The position numbers and the translations under genes were made by a program. A DNA stretch of 64,000 nucleotides from Bacillus solimangrovi (GTDB taxonomy: Bacteria; Bacillota; Bacilli; Bacillales; Bacillaceae_N), in the NCBI RefSeq assembly GCF_001742425.1, contig NZ_MJEH01000003.1, positions 1 through 64,000 on the forward strand. Reading direction: 5' to 3'. Positions 16,678 through 25,724 of the stretch are shown here, piece by piece. Position 1 is the stretch's first letter. The number at the start of each line of letters is the position of its first letter. The notes beneath the pieces were generated by a model. That model made no database searches, had not been told where the DNA came from, and worked only from the letters and a program-made list of their open reading frames with translations.

Positions 16678-18207
16678 ATGGCGGATAAATACTTAATTTC
16701 TCATGATGTAGGTACGAGTTCTAATAAAACGGTTCTTGTCGATCTTCAAGGGAACATTATTTCAAGTGCTGCTGCATCGTATCCATTGTTAACCCCTCAA
16801 CCAAATTGGGTAGAGCAAAATCCTGATGATTATTGGGATGCAATTATTAAAACGACAAAACACGTGTTAGAAGCCTCACGCATATCACCACAAGACGTAA
16901 TCGGCATTATTTATACGACACAAGCGATGGGCATTATTCCGATCGATCACGACGGTTTTGTGTTACGACCGAATATTTCTTGGGTAGATGGTCGAGCGGA
17001 AATACAAGCTAAAAAGATTATGAGAAAGTTTTTCGGAGAGCATCTTTTCAAAGCAATTGTTGGTGTGAAATTAATGGGGAAAGATGTGATTCCGAAATTG
17101 TTATGATTAAAAGAAAAAGAACCGTTTATTTATGCGAAGACGAAATATTTTTTAGATGTAAACGGTTTTCTTAAATATAAATCAACTGGTAACCCTGTTA
17201 TTGAATGGTCAGGTGCGTCGTCATATGGGTTTGATCTCAAGAAAAAAGATTGGTTAAAGTTCTTCTTTCAAATATGTGGGATTGATACGGATAAGCTCCC
17301 GCCTCTTGTACGTTCAATCGATCATGTTGGCGGTCTTACGAAGGAAACGGCTGATGCAATGGGATTGCTAGAAGAGACTCCTGTTTTCGGTGGATGTGAT
17401 GATGTGCAAAGTGCTGCTGTTGGTGCTAATGCAGTTCGAGAAGGTGAAGCTCATATTTACCTTGGTACGTCTGCGTGGGTTTGTGTATCAACAGCAAAAA
17501 ACTTAAAACATAAAAATGGTGCGGCAGTCATCCAAAGTGCTGATCCTAACATGGCTCATGTCGTTGGCATTACGGAAGCAGCTGGATCGTGTATTCAGTG
17601 GATAGCTGACCAATTTTATTCACATGAACAAAACGATCCAAACATCTCGAATATCTTTGAACTTATGGATGAAGATGTGAAAAATATTCCCCCTGGTTCT
17701 GATTATTTAGTATGTACACCGTGGATGCTAGGCGAACGATGTCCAGTTAGCACTACGACAACAAGGGCTACATTATTTAATATTAGTCTGGAACATACTA
17801 GAGAACACATGATGAGGGCTGTATATGAAGGTGTTTCTTACAACTTATGTTGGATAATAGAAAATCTGAAACGTGATTATGGTTTTGATGTGTCAACGTT
17901 AAAGTTGATCGGAGGTGGATCGCTAGACGATCAATGGATGCAAATTTTATCAGATGTGACGCAAAAACCAGTCATAACAGTCTCACAACCACAAATGGCA
18001 GGTGCTGTCGGTGGCGCAATCTGTGCTGCAATCGGACTTGGAATCTATGAAGATTTCAGCTGTGTTAATGATTTAATCAAAATCGATAAACGCTTTGAAC
18101 CGAATCCCAATCATGCGGAAATCTATCGCACACTATTATCCTCTTATAAATCTATCTATTACTCTTTGAAGAAACCTTATGCTAATTTGAATTCTGCACG
18201 ATTTTAA
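16678..18207 (+). pseudogene. FGGY-family carbohydrate kinase interrupted by one TGA codon
   Basis: One reading frame of 510 codons, the normal FGGY kinase length, is broken only by TGA at 17104-17106. The N-terminal half has the phosphate loop YLISHDVGTSSNKTVLVD and WVEQNPDDYW. After the stop the frame continues with LKEKEPFIYAKTKYFLDVNG, and the C-terminal half has the ATPase motifs YLGTSAWVC and LIGGGSLDDQWMQI. The TGA stands where the family has Trp (PKLLW), so a single TGG-to-TGA change explains it. The gene may be newly inactivated, read through at low level, or a sequencing error. The substrate is a sugar or polyol, not identifiable here; it pairs with the downstream aldolase. Confidence 0.85.
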
Positions 18208-18379
18208 TATGATTATGTTGTAGGTTGGTGTCGTTTTGAATGTTACTTTCCAAAATATTATCTTACATCTTCATTTCTTTTGGAAGAATTTATTATAAAG
18301 TGGATTACCCTGTGTTATGCAAATAAGCATTCACTGTAAGTGTGCTTTGCAATATATGTAAGTTCGTAGGGAGGAAGAA

Positions 18380-19030
18380 ATGATGGAAGTTGCTGAAGCG
18401 AAACAGCTCGTATGTGATGCTGGGAAAAGGTTACTAGCAAGTGGTCTTGTAGAAGGGACTTGGGGCAATATTAGCTTAAGAGTAGACGATACGACGATGG
18501 TCATTACCCCAAGTGGAAAAAATTATGAAGACCTTACGCCAGAAGATATGGTTATCGTAAACTTAAAGACATTAAAATATGATGGGGATTTAAAACCGTC
18601 TACCGAATGTGGATTACACGCGGAAATATATAAAGATAGAAAAGCTGTGAATGCTGTCATTCATACACATTCTTTGCATGGATGTACGGTAGCAGCAGCA
18701 CGAAAAGAAATTCCACCGATATTAGATGATATGGTACAAATCATCGGACCGAGCATCCGAGTAGCTGATTATGCAATATCAGGTACAAAAAAGCTCACGA
18801 AAAACGTTATTAAAGCATTAAAAGGTAGAAATGGAGCTTTATTAGCCAATCACGGTACGATTTGTATAGGACGTTCGATTGACGAAGCATTTGTAACATG
18901 TCGAGTACTAGAAAAAGCTTGTCGAATCTTTATTGATGTGCAAAATATCGGTGGTGCAACTCAAATTAATAAAATAGAAGCAATTGCGATGCACCAGTAC
19001 TATTTAAGGAAATATTCAAAGCAGCAGTAA
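18380..19030 (+). CDS. Class II aldolase, L-fuculose-phosphate aldolase-like
   Basis: A 216-residue zinc aldolase/epimerase. It contains GTWGNISLR, TPSGKNYEDL for phosphate binding, STECGLHAEIYK with the catalytic acid, and the zinc ligands HTHS near residue 93 and a second His in LLANHGT. GGGAGG precedes the start. It would cleave the sugar phosphate made by the upstream FGGY kinase to dihydroxyacetone phosphate and an aldehyde. It appears intact although the kinase gene is broken. A 172-base gap separates the two; they may share a transcript. Confidence 0.8.
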   Translation: MMEVAEAKQLVCDAGKRLLASGLVEGTWGNISLRVDDTTMVITPSGKNYEDLTPEDMVIVNLKTLKYDGDLKPSTECGLHAEIYKDRKAVNAVIHTHSLHGCTVAAARKEIPPILDDMVQIIGPSIRVADYAISGTKKLTKNVIKALKGRNGALLANHGTICIGRSIDEAFVTCRVLEKACRIFIDVQNIGGATQINKIEAIAMHQYYLRKYSKQQ

Positions 19031-19135
19031 TTTTGTTGGGTAATGAGGTTGTTGACGCTATGACTCTTGGTTGTGTTCTAGTCGTCATAACAGAATCACT
19101 CGTGTAGAGGATAGACCCTTTATAGAAGGTGTATT

Positions 19136-19183
19136 TTACAGGTTGCTACATATTAATCCAGTATAATATGTAGCAACCTGTAA
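19136..19183. terminator. Long perfect hairpin, probable bidirectional terminator
   Basis: A 20-bp perfect stem (CAGGTTGCTACATATTA and its complement, plus 3 flanking pairs) around an 8-base loop between the convergent aldolase and MocR genes. Confidence 0.75.
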
Positions 19184-19212
19184 TTTCAAAACAGCCTACT
19201 CATATAAAAAAG

Positions 19213-20616
19213 TCAAGAGGTGGTTAGAGCACACTTCAATCTTTTTATACCTTCTTTTATTTCCTCCTTCGATAAGTTGCCATACCCAAGAATGATTTTA
19301 TTTGTATGGTTTCCTTTCTGTATTGCATGCGATTCCACTGGATATACTTTAACGTTATGTTCAGTGATTTTAGATAATATATCCTCTGAAAAAACGATAT
19401 CCTCGAATTCAGCAACAAGGTGTAATCCTGTTGAATCTCCTAAAATTGTTACAGTGTTAGAAAATTCCTGCTTCAAGCAAGATTTAATATAATCTCGGCG
19501 TACTTGATATACCTTTTTCATTTTTCTAATATGGCGTTCTAAGTAATTTCCATCAATAAAATGAGCGAGAGTAAGTTGCTCTAATGATGGTGTGTGAAGA
19601 TCCATAAACCATTTTAAATCTTTGCATTTCTGAGCAAGTGAGGGAGGCAATATTAAATAACCTAATCTTAATCCAGGAGAAAGTATCTTGCTAAATGTTC
19701 CAACATATATGACTCGTTCTGGATCTAGTCCTTGAAGTGAGCTGACTGGTGTACCTTGATAACGAAATTCGCTATCATAATCGTCTTCGATAATATAGCA
19801 GTCTGTATTTCTAGCAAAGTGGATTAATTGGATACGACGTTGGATTGGTAAAGTACCCCCTAGTGGGAATTGATGAGAAGGAGTAACAAAAATAAATTTT
19901 GGTCGTTTATTGGCTGGAAGTAAGTCTGTTTTCATACCATATTCGTCGACAGGTATAGGGTATAGAGAAGTTCCTGATGAGGAAAAGATAGTTTGAATTT
20001 CATTCGTTATCGGATCCTCAATAATAATTTCATCTTCGGATGAGAGTAGTAGATTTGCAATGAGTGAAAAAGCTTGAGTAGCACCAGATGTAATTACTAA
20101 TTGATCAGGGTGACAATTAACTCCTCTCGTTCTTTTTAGATATTGAGCTAGGACGAGCCTTAGTTCAGTACGACCTTCTGGGTGATCGTAGCCAAATATG
20201 CTTTGAGAAGTTTCGATGCAAACTTGTTTTGCAATATGTCCCCATGATTTTCTTGGGAACATATCCAAGGCGGGAATTCCCGAGCGAAAATCAATGACAC
20301 CTGTATCGTTTTCAATGTGTTGGTTCATTTCAAATAAAGACAGGAATTCATCTTTATCTTCTTGTTTTAAATAGGCACCTTTCGCTACATATGTCCCTGA
20401 TCCCTGAAAGCCTACAAGGTAACCTTCCGCAATTAATTGTTCATAAGCTTCAATAATGACATTTCGAGATACTCCTAGATTTGAAGCTAGTTCTCTAGTA
20501 GCGGGAAGTCGATCCTCTGCTTGTAATTCCCCATGTAAAATGCGTAGCCTAATTTGTTCATACACTTGCCTAATCAAAGGCATGTCTAATGTGCGGTCGA
20601 CAGGTAACCAAAACAT
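19213..20616 (-). CDS. MocR/GabR-type regulator (GntR HTH fused to aminotransferase domain)
   Basis: A 467-residue protein. Residues about 12-80 are a GntR winged helix (LIRQVYEQIRLRILHGELQA and TRELASNLGVSRNVIIEAYE). The rest is a class I aminotransferase fold with the PLP-binding pieces TSGATQAFSLIANLLL, IIEDDYDSEFRY and GTFSKILSPGLRLGY (Schiff-base Lys). MocR proteins sense PLP or an amine adduct and control neighbouring metabolic or transport genes. Here the divergent targets are a DUF2000 protein and an amino-acid permease. Confidence 0.85.
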   Translation of the reverse strand: MFWLPVDRTLDMPLIRQVYEQIRLRILHGELQAEDRLPATRELASNLGVSRNVIIEAYEQLIAEGYLVGFQGSGTYVAKGAYLKQEDKDEFLSLFEMNQHIENDTGVIDFRSGIPALDMFPRKSWGHIAKQVCIETSQSIFGYDHPEGRTELRLVLAQYLKRTRGVNCHPDQLVITSGATQAFSLIANLLLSSEDEIIIEDPITNEIQTIFSSSGTSLYPIPVDEYGMKTDLLPANKRPKFIFVTPSHQFPLGGTLPIQRRIQLIHFARNTDCYIIEDDYDSEFRYQGTPVSSLQGLDPERVIYVGTFSKILSPGLRLGYLILPPSLAQKCKDLKWFMDLHTPSLEQLTLAHFIDGNYLERHIRKMKKVYQVRRDYIKSCLKQEFSNTVTILGDSTGLHLVAEFEDIVFSEDILSKITEHNVKVYPVESHAIQKGNHTNKIILGYGNLSKEEIKEGIKRLKCALTTS

Positions 20617-20752
20617 CTCCTCGCTCCTTTATAAATTGGTACTGTTGAATTATCACAAAATTGGCTCTTATGATAACTATTTTAACATGTTAGCATAATA
20701 AAGTGTTTGAATGGATAATCAAAGTGAAAGTCAATGGAGGTTAGAATGTGAA

Positions 20753-21160
20753 ATGAAATGTGTAATCGTTATTGATGCTTCTTTAAGTACAGGTCTTATT
20801 GCAAACACTGCAGCAGTTTTATCTCTTACGCTAGGTGAAAAAATTGACGGTATTATTGGTCCTGATGTGCTGGATCGTTCTGGTAATGTTCATATCGGTA
20901 TTACAACAATCCCTATCCCGATTTTAAAAGGTGATTTAGCTACAATCAGAGAGCTAAGAAATAAAGTGGAGCTAGAAAATTTCTCAGATGTTCTTGTAGT
21001 TGATTTTTCAAATGTAGCGCAAATAACAAATAGTTATGACGGATATACGAAGAAGATATCTAAAGTTGACTGCCATGAACTTGATTATTTAGGTATTGCA
21101 CTGTATGGCGAAGAGAAAAAGGTTAACAAACTAACTGGAAGTCTAGGGTTATTAAGATAA
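20753..21160 (+). CDS. DUF2000-family protein
   Basis: About 135 residues from ATG 20753; TGGAGG lies 12 bases upstream, and an in-frame ATG at 20711 would extend it by 14 residues. The family pattern KCVIVIDASLSTGLIANTAA at the start and the alpha/beta layout fit DUF2000, a small family related to peptidyl-tRNA hydrolase II folds with no established reaction. It is divergent from the MocR gene and 128 bases before the permease, suggesting regulation by MocR. Confidence 0.65.
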   Translation: MKCVIVIDASLSTGLIANTAAVLSLTLGEKIDGIIGPDVLDRSGNVHIGITTIPIPILKGDLATIRELRNKVELENFSDVLVVDFSNVAQITNSYDGYTKKISKVDCHELDYLGIALYGEEKKVNKLTGSLGLLR

Positions 21161-21288
21161 TGATTAAGGCTAAGAAATTTCTATTTTGTTTTACTGTGAA
21201 AGTGAGAGTCAATCATTAATTGATTGTATTAGTCGGATATGAAGGAATTCCCACTAATAGAGGTTCACTATATGGAGAGGAGGATTTA

Positions 21289-22596
21289 ATGGCATTAAAA
21301 AGAGATTTAGGTTTGAAAGAAGCAACATCTTTAGGAATTGGGGCGATGGTTGGAGCAGGTATTTTTATTCTTAGCGGTGTAGCAATTGGGGAAGCAGGAC
21401 CTGCTGTCATGGTTGCATTTGGCATATCAGCGATATTGTTAATTCTACTTGGGTTATGTTATGCGGAATTAGCATCAATATATCCTCGATCTGGTGGTGC
21501 ATACGAATATGTTAGTGTAACGATGGGACCACTAGTGGGGACATTAATTGGCTGGTCTTATTGGGGCGCTTGGTTAGCCGCAAGTAGTTTTGTTTCAAAA
21601 GGATTTGGAAGCTATCTATATTTATTAACTGGTATTCCACCCATGGTCAGTGCAGTAACTCTCCTGCTTGTATTAGGAATGATAAACATATTGGGAGTTA
21701 AGCTCAGTGGGTTTGTGCAAGTAGGGATTGTTGTGGTTGAAATCGTTTTACTTTTATTATTTTTTCTTATCGGTTTGAAACATGTTGACTATTCATTGTA
21801 TCAACCTTTTATGCCAAATGGATTTGACGGCATTCTCTCTGCTGCACTCGTTGGTTTTATATCCATGGTAGGTTGGGATGTAATTGTTGATGCTGGAGAA
21901 GAAATGAAAAACCCTAAAAAAACGATCCCGATGGCTATTATTTCTTCAATTATTATCGTTCTTTTTCTATATGTGAGCTTATTATTTGTAGCAACTGGGG
22001 TAACACCTTGGCAACAACTTGGTACATCAGAAGTACCAGTCGTATTAGCTAGTCAACAATTTCTAGGAGAAATAGGACCAACGATAATTAGCATTGTAAT
22101 CGTTGTCTCTTTACCTGCTACTGCGAACGCTTTTATTCTTTCTATTTCAAGGACTGCTTTTGCAATGGGACGTAAAGGTTTATTACCAAAGAAAATTGCT
22201 TCGATACATCCACGCTTTAATACACCTGTATGGGCTATTTTATTAGGAGTAAGTATTCAAATATTATTTACGCTCGTAAGCTCAGTTAATATTGCAGTTA
22301 ATGCAACAGGATTATTATATTTAATAACCTTTCTGTTTACGTTGTTTAGTTTCTTCATATCAAGAAGAAAGAATAGGTTCAAAGTAAAGGGAAATCACTT
22401 TATAGCACCTTTTTACCCGGTTTTACCAGTTGTTGCGCTAGTAATAATTATAAGTTTACTATTTCCTATTGGGAAATCTGGTTTTTCAGCAGGAGGGTTA
22501 TGGATGTTGATTGGATTAGGTATTTATATAGTAAGGAAAAAATCGATTAGTCATCAAGAAGAGAAAAAAGTGGAAAAGGATGAATATGTCGTGTGA
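21289..22596 (+). CDS. APC-family amino-acid permease
   Basis: A 435-residue, 12-helix amino acid/polyamine/organocation transporter. The start ATG 21289 follows GGAGAGGAGG; an upstream in-frame start at 21220 is unsupported. The first helix has the conserved LGIGAMVGAGIFILSG, and AFGISAILLILLGLCYAELAS and the YPRSGGAYEYV segment follow, all typical of the family. The substrate cannot be told. With the MocR regulator and DUF2000 gene it forms a likely amine or amino-acid uptake unit. Confidence 0.85.
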   Translation: MALKRDLGLKEATSLGIGAMVGAGIFILSGVAIGEAGPAVMVAFGISAILLILLGLCYAELASIYPRSGGAYEYVSVTMGPLVGTLIGWSYWGAWLAASSFVSKGFGSYLYLLTGIPPMVSAVTLLLVLGMINILGVKLSGFVQVGIVVVEIVLLLLFFLIGLKHVDYSLYQPFMPNGFDGILSAALVGFISMVGWDVIVDAGEEMKNPKKTIPMAIISSIIIVLFLYVSLLFVATGVTPWQQLGTSEVPVVLASQQFLGEIGPTIISIVIVVSLPATANAFILSISRTAFAMGRKGLLPKKIASIHPRFNTPVWAILLGVSIQILFTLVSSVNIAVNATGLLYLITFLFTLFSFFISRRKNRFKVKGNHFIAPFYPVLPVVALVIIISLLFPIGKSGFSAGGLWMLIGLGIYIVRKKSISHQEEKKVEKDEYVV

Positions 22597-22904
22597 AAAT
22601 ATCAAAATCCTACTTATCGTTAGAAAGATTTAGAGGTGAGATAAAACCAATTTTTAAATAAATTTATGATCGTAAGATGGAAACCCTTGTAAATGAACAA
22701 ATCAGTAATCCGAAAACCTGATACTAATAATTTTTTTATCATTGCACATCTTTATTGAATTTGATAGAACTTATAAATCACTAGTTTAAATTAATGTAAT
22801 TTAACTATTAGTAATACTCTAAATGTAGAAAAGCTTTATTTTAGGTAACGAAAAGTCCTTTATAAAGAAAAAGTCAGGTAGTAACCCGTCCCAATCCACT
22901 AATT
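22597..22904. other. Intergenic, no gene seen
   Basis: AT-rich sequence between the permease and the transposase remnant. No open frame with a ribosome-binding site and no hairpin of note. Confidence 0.4.
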
Positions 22905-23460
22905 AAGGACCCTAGCATACCCTGAAGAAGCCGTGATAACTACAGCCAAAGAGCATGAGCGCAATCAGCTAGAATTTATTATAGATGACAAAGAATGCGT
23001 GTATTTGATCATGGCTAACTTGATTACGAGCGCTTTGATCGCATGACCGACGAAGGATATTTTTACTTCCAAGTCTTCGAAAAAATGCGGTTTTTCGTGT
23101 TGTGCTTGACTTTCAACTCTCAGAAGATTCAGATGTAATATCTGATTAAATGGTTGTAATTGGTACAGCACAAAACCGTGCTCAGAATATGCTTCGCCTC
23201 ATAAAAGTAATTGATTCAAAAGGAAACGTCTTACAATTAATCAGAAATCGATTCGATTTAAGTGCCAACCAACTATCGGAGATGTACAAGTCTAGTTGGG
23301 CAATTGAGTTGTTTTTATATGGATTAAACAGGATCTAAACATTCAGAAGTTCGATGGGTATAGTGAATGGGCTATTCAAAATCAAGTATTTATTACGTTT
23401 TCTAATCGTGTAATCTCTATTTATATTTCACGATGCAAATATAATTAAACGTAAAGATAT
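22905..23460 (+). mobile_element. Decayed IS4-family transposase remnant
   Basis: Pieces of an IS4-type transposase lie in order but in different frames: a stretch matching IIDDKECVY, one encoding ERFDRMTDEGYFF (frame-shifted), then IKVIDSKGNVLQLIRNRFDL and MYKSSWAIELF with the YREK-region character, and finally YSEWAIQNQVF. Stops and frameshifts separate them, so it cannot be active. No terminal inverted repeats were identified. It marks the left border of the quorum-regulated peptide cluster and is consistent with past DNA acquisition there. Confidence 0.75.
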
Positions 23461-23789
23461 TTTAATTAAATTTTTGCAGGTGAAATGGAATTACTTGTCG
23501 TATAATATGTATAGTGAATATTTTACATTATTTATTTAATTTTACATTTTCAACTAAAATGTAAACTTCAATATAGTTGAAAAATTTAAGACCGTAGAGA
23601 GCAAAGTTATGAAATAGATTCGTTAATTTGTATTTAAATCCTAAACATTTAAATTGTTTAAATTAATAATTTAGATTTTAAAAAATCACGTTGGGTTCCC
23701 ATATAGTACTTTCGATCATTTTTTTATGGAGAATTTCTATTGAAATTCTCCTCAGCGTTCTTGTAATGTATAATTCGTTTATTAGATTT
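23461..23789. other. Intergenic with a short hairpin
   Basis: Very AT-rich. A 10-bp stem (GGAGAATTTC with GAAATTCTCC, 23728-23751) lies 39 bases beyond the end of the minus-strand regulator but lacks a T run on that strand. No gene seen. Confidence 0.4.
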
Positions 23790-24689
23790 TCAAAGATCAG
23801 AAGTAGGAGCATTTATAATTTTTTTAATTTCTTCTATTTTTTTGTTAGTGAAATTTAAATATAAGCTATTTTGTGAAACATTAAATACTTCAGATGCTTT
23901 TGTGAAATTAAATAGTGCTTTTTTATATGATTTATTTAAAAATTCTATATAACCTATTTGATAATAAAAGTTTCCTAATAAATAAAACGTTTGTTTATTC
24001 ATACAATGTCTAACACCTTCTAAACATATCTCCTTCGCTTTTTCATATTCTTCAGATCTTGTAAGTTCTTTTGCATAATTATATAAAATTTTTATTTTTA
24101 TATCGTCATATTGATCAAATTTGGATTGTTTTAATATGTTGTATAAATTATCAAAAATACTAATTGCCTCACTAAGTAAATTTTCTTCTCCATGTATAAT
24201 CCCTATACTATTAAGTATTTCAATGTCTTGAATTCCATATGTTTTCTTTGCAGATTTTCTTAACTCTAGTGATTGGTTTAATATTGAAAGTGCTTTTTTA
24301 GTGTTCTTTTCTAAGTAATAAACTATAATTCCTTCGTTCCATAAAATAAATTGTTTATTCTCAATGCCCATAAATAATGGGTTGTTTTTTTCGATATTCA
24401 ATAGCTCTTTTGCAGTAGAATAGTTTTTCAATTTTATTGCTTCTCTTACTTGTTGCTGAACTTCTTTAATGTAATCGAATTTACAATTAAAAGATTGTTC
24501 AAAGAAATAGTTTATATCAACACCCATTTTTTCAGCTAATTCATATAACAATACTGCTGATGGGGTTGTATGCTCTTTTTCAATTTTACTTATTAATGTC
24601 TGTGTACAAATTCCTTCTGCCAATTCTTTTTGAGTAATATTTAAGTAAGCTCTTAACTCAGAGATAGATTCTCCTATATTGTAACTCAA
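23790..24689 (-). CDS. PlcR-like RRNPP quorum-sensing regulator
   Basis: About 299 residues from TTG 24689, selected because GGGGG lies 8 bases upstream; a TTG 15 bases earlier has no site. Residues about 5-65 form an XRE helix-turn-helix (IGESISELRAYLNITQKELA, then TLISKIEKEHTTPS). The remainder is a set of TPR repeats with the length and layout of PlcR (285 residues). It is divergent from a small secreted pro-peptide gene whose product contains a PapR-like SELPYEH core, so a complete sensor-pheromone pair is present. It likely activates the peptide cluster at 25725-33034. Confidence 0.8.
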   Translation of the reverse strand: MSYNIGESISELRAYLNITQKELAEGICTQTLISKIEKEHTTPSAVLLYELAEKMGVDINYFFEQSFNCKFDYIKEVQQQVREAIKLKNYSTAKELLNIEKNNPLFMGIENKQFILWNEGIIVYYLEKNTKKALSILNQSLELRKSAKKTYGIQDIEILNSIGIIHGEENLLSEAISIFDNLYNILKQSKFDQYDDIKIKILYNYAKELTRSEEYEKAKEICLEGVRHCMNKQTFYLLGNFYYQIGYIEFLNKSYKKALFNFTKASEVFNVSQNSLYLNFTNKKIEEIKKIINAPTSDL

Positions 24690-24735
24690 AAATAAAACCC
24701 CCAATATTATTCTGAAAATCTATAGTGATGAAAAA

Positions 24736-24751
24736 TATGAATATTTTTATA
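24736..24751. promoter_or_regulatory. PlcR-box-like site
   Basis: TATGAATATTTTTATA fits the PlcR box consensus TATGnAnnnnTnCATA except for one position (T instead of C). It lies between the regulator and the pheromone gene. In such AT-rich DNA the match is weak evidence. Confidence 0.3.
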
Positions 24752-24910
24752 TTATACATTATTAAGTAGAGTAATTATTCGAAATAAGCAGATAATTCGT
24801 TTTGAATGGTTGTAATGGTGGATTCATGATTATTTAATCTAGTATATTATAAAAAAAGTTCAGAATTATTGTTAGTTTAGCAATAAAATAATAGAAGGGC
24901 GGAGAGTTCC

Positions 24911-25099
24911 ATTAATATAATACAAAAGTTTTTTATTTATTCTTTCTGTTTTGCAAGCTTGACCCTTGGAATGTTCAGTATGAATAATACTGGTGAATCT
25001 ATTTTGAATTATCAACAAGTGAAAAAAATTGAGAATAGTGAAGTTAAATTGTTTAGTGAATTGCCTTATGAGCATGTCTCTCCGATAGATTATGTATAG
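24911..25099 (+). CDS. PapR-like secreted pro-pheromone, apparent ATT start
   Basis: A 62-codon frame with no ATG, GTG or TTG before the hydrophobic region; GGAG at 24901-24904 lies 6 bases before an in-frame ATT at 24911. The N-terminus (residues 1-25) has a Lys followed by a hydrophobic Sec-type signal segment (KFFIYSFCFASLTLGMF). The polar C-terminus contains KLFSELPYEHVSPIDYV. SELPYEH matches the PapR pheromone core of PlcR systems ([LIVM]-P-[FY]-E-[FYH]). PapR normally ends there; this protein has seven more residues, so the mature peptide is uncertain. It is divergent from the PlcR-like gene. Confidence 0.65.
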   Translation: MNIIQKFFIYSFCFASLTLGMFSMNNTGESILNYQQVKKIENSEVKLFSELPYEHVSPIDYV

Positions 25100-25254
25100 T
25101 ATATATTCAGTAATAATTACAATTGTGATGTAATACCTGTTTAACGAAATCAAGAACAACCATTTATCATGCTACTATTACTATTATTATGAGTTGTACT
25201 GAATTTAGTTTGAAACTAACCAAAGAATAATAATCTTACTATCTCTCAGTTACT

Positions 25255-25450
25255 TTTAACGATAATTGGGTAGATGGAGAGATTTATAATGAAATGCTTC
25301 TAGAGGAAGGAATATAGAGAATACCATTTGTTTTTTCCTCAAATTAATAATAGAGATTTGATGTACGCTCCTCTTGGTCAAGATAGGAATTATAGAGACT
25401 TTTATACTCAAGTAAAAGTATATTTTGCTAAAATTAAAAACACATATTAA
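25255..25450 (+). pseudogene. Gene remnant, possibly thermonuclease-like
   Basis: An open stretch reading NDNWVDGEIYNEMLLEEGI then a TAG, continuing in another frame to KVYFAKIKNTY and a stop at 25450. The VDG-x-x-x-NE-x-LL-x-EG pattern recalls the C-terminal half of staphylococcal-nuclease-like proteins. No start is present and the frame is broken. The family guess is weak; that it is decayed coding sequence is more secure. Confidence 0.3.
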
Positions 25451-25598
25451 TAAATCGGTCTTAATAATCTAAAAATTTAAAAATCGCTCGTATATTCTCA
25501 GTAATATGGTCTGAGAGTTTCTATAGGTTCCCATTGTAAGAGCCTACTACGAGATGAGCTGTTACTTTTTGATGGACAAATAAATGTGTCTAGAGAAG

Positions 25599-25638
25599 AA
25601 GGAGTTTATCTATGTAGTAAAAGATAACTCCTTTTTTG
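25599..25638 (+). terminator. Rho-independent terminator
   Basis: AAGGAGTTTATC pairs with GATAACTCCTT (one bulge) and runs into TTTTTTG. It insulates the peptide operon promoter, which must lie in 25640-25724, from upstream transcription. Confidence 0.65.
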
Positions 25639-25724
25639 TATTTATTTTTAAATTTTTTAAATGAAATTTACAAATCATGCAAAGTGAACTTTTACATTAA
25701 AAACATAATGAGTGGTGATTATTT

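Noticed and set aside
23728-23751. 10-bp hairpin after the PlcR-like gene as its terminator
   Set aside because: There is no T run following it on the minus strand, so it was not called as a terminator.
24872-25159. 95-codon minus-strand frame overlapping the pheromone
   Set aside because: It is the shadow of the PapR-like frame; the plus-strand product has a signal peptide and pheromone core, while the minus one has no recognisable feature.
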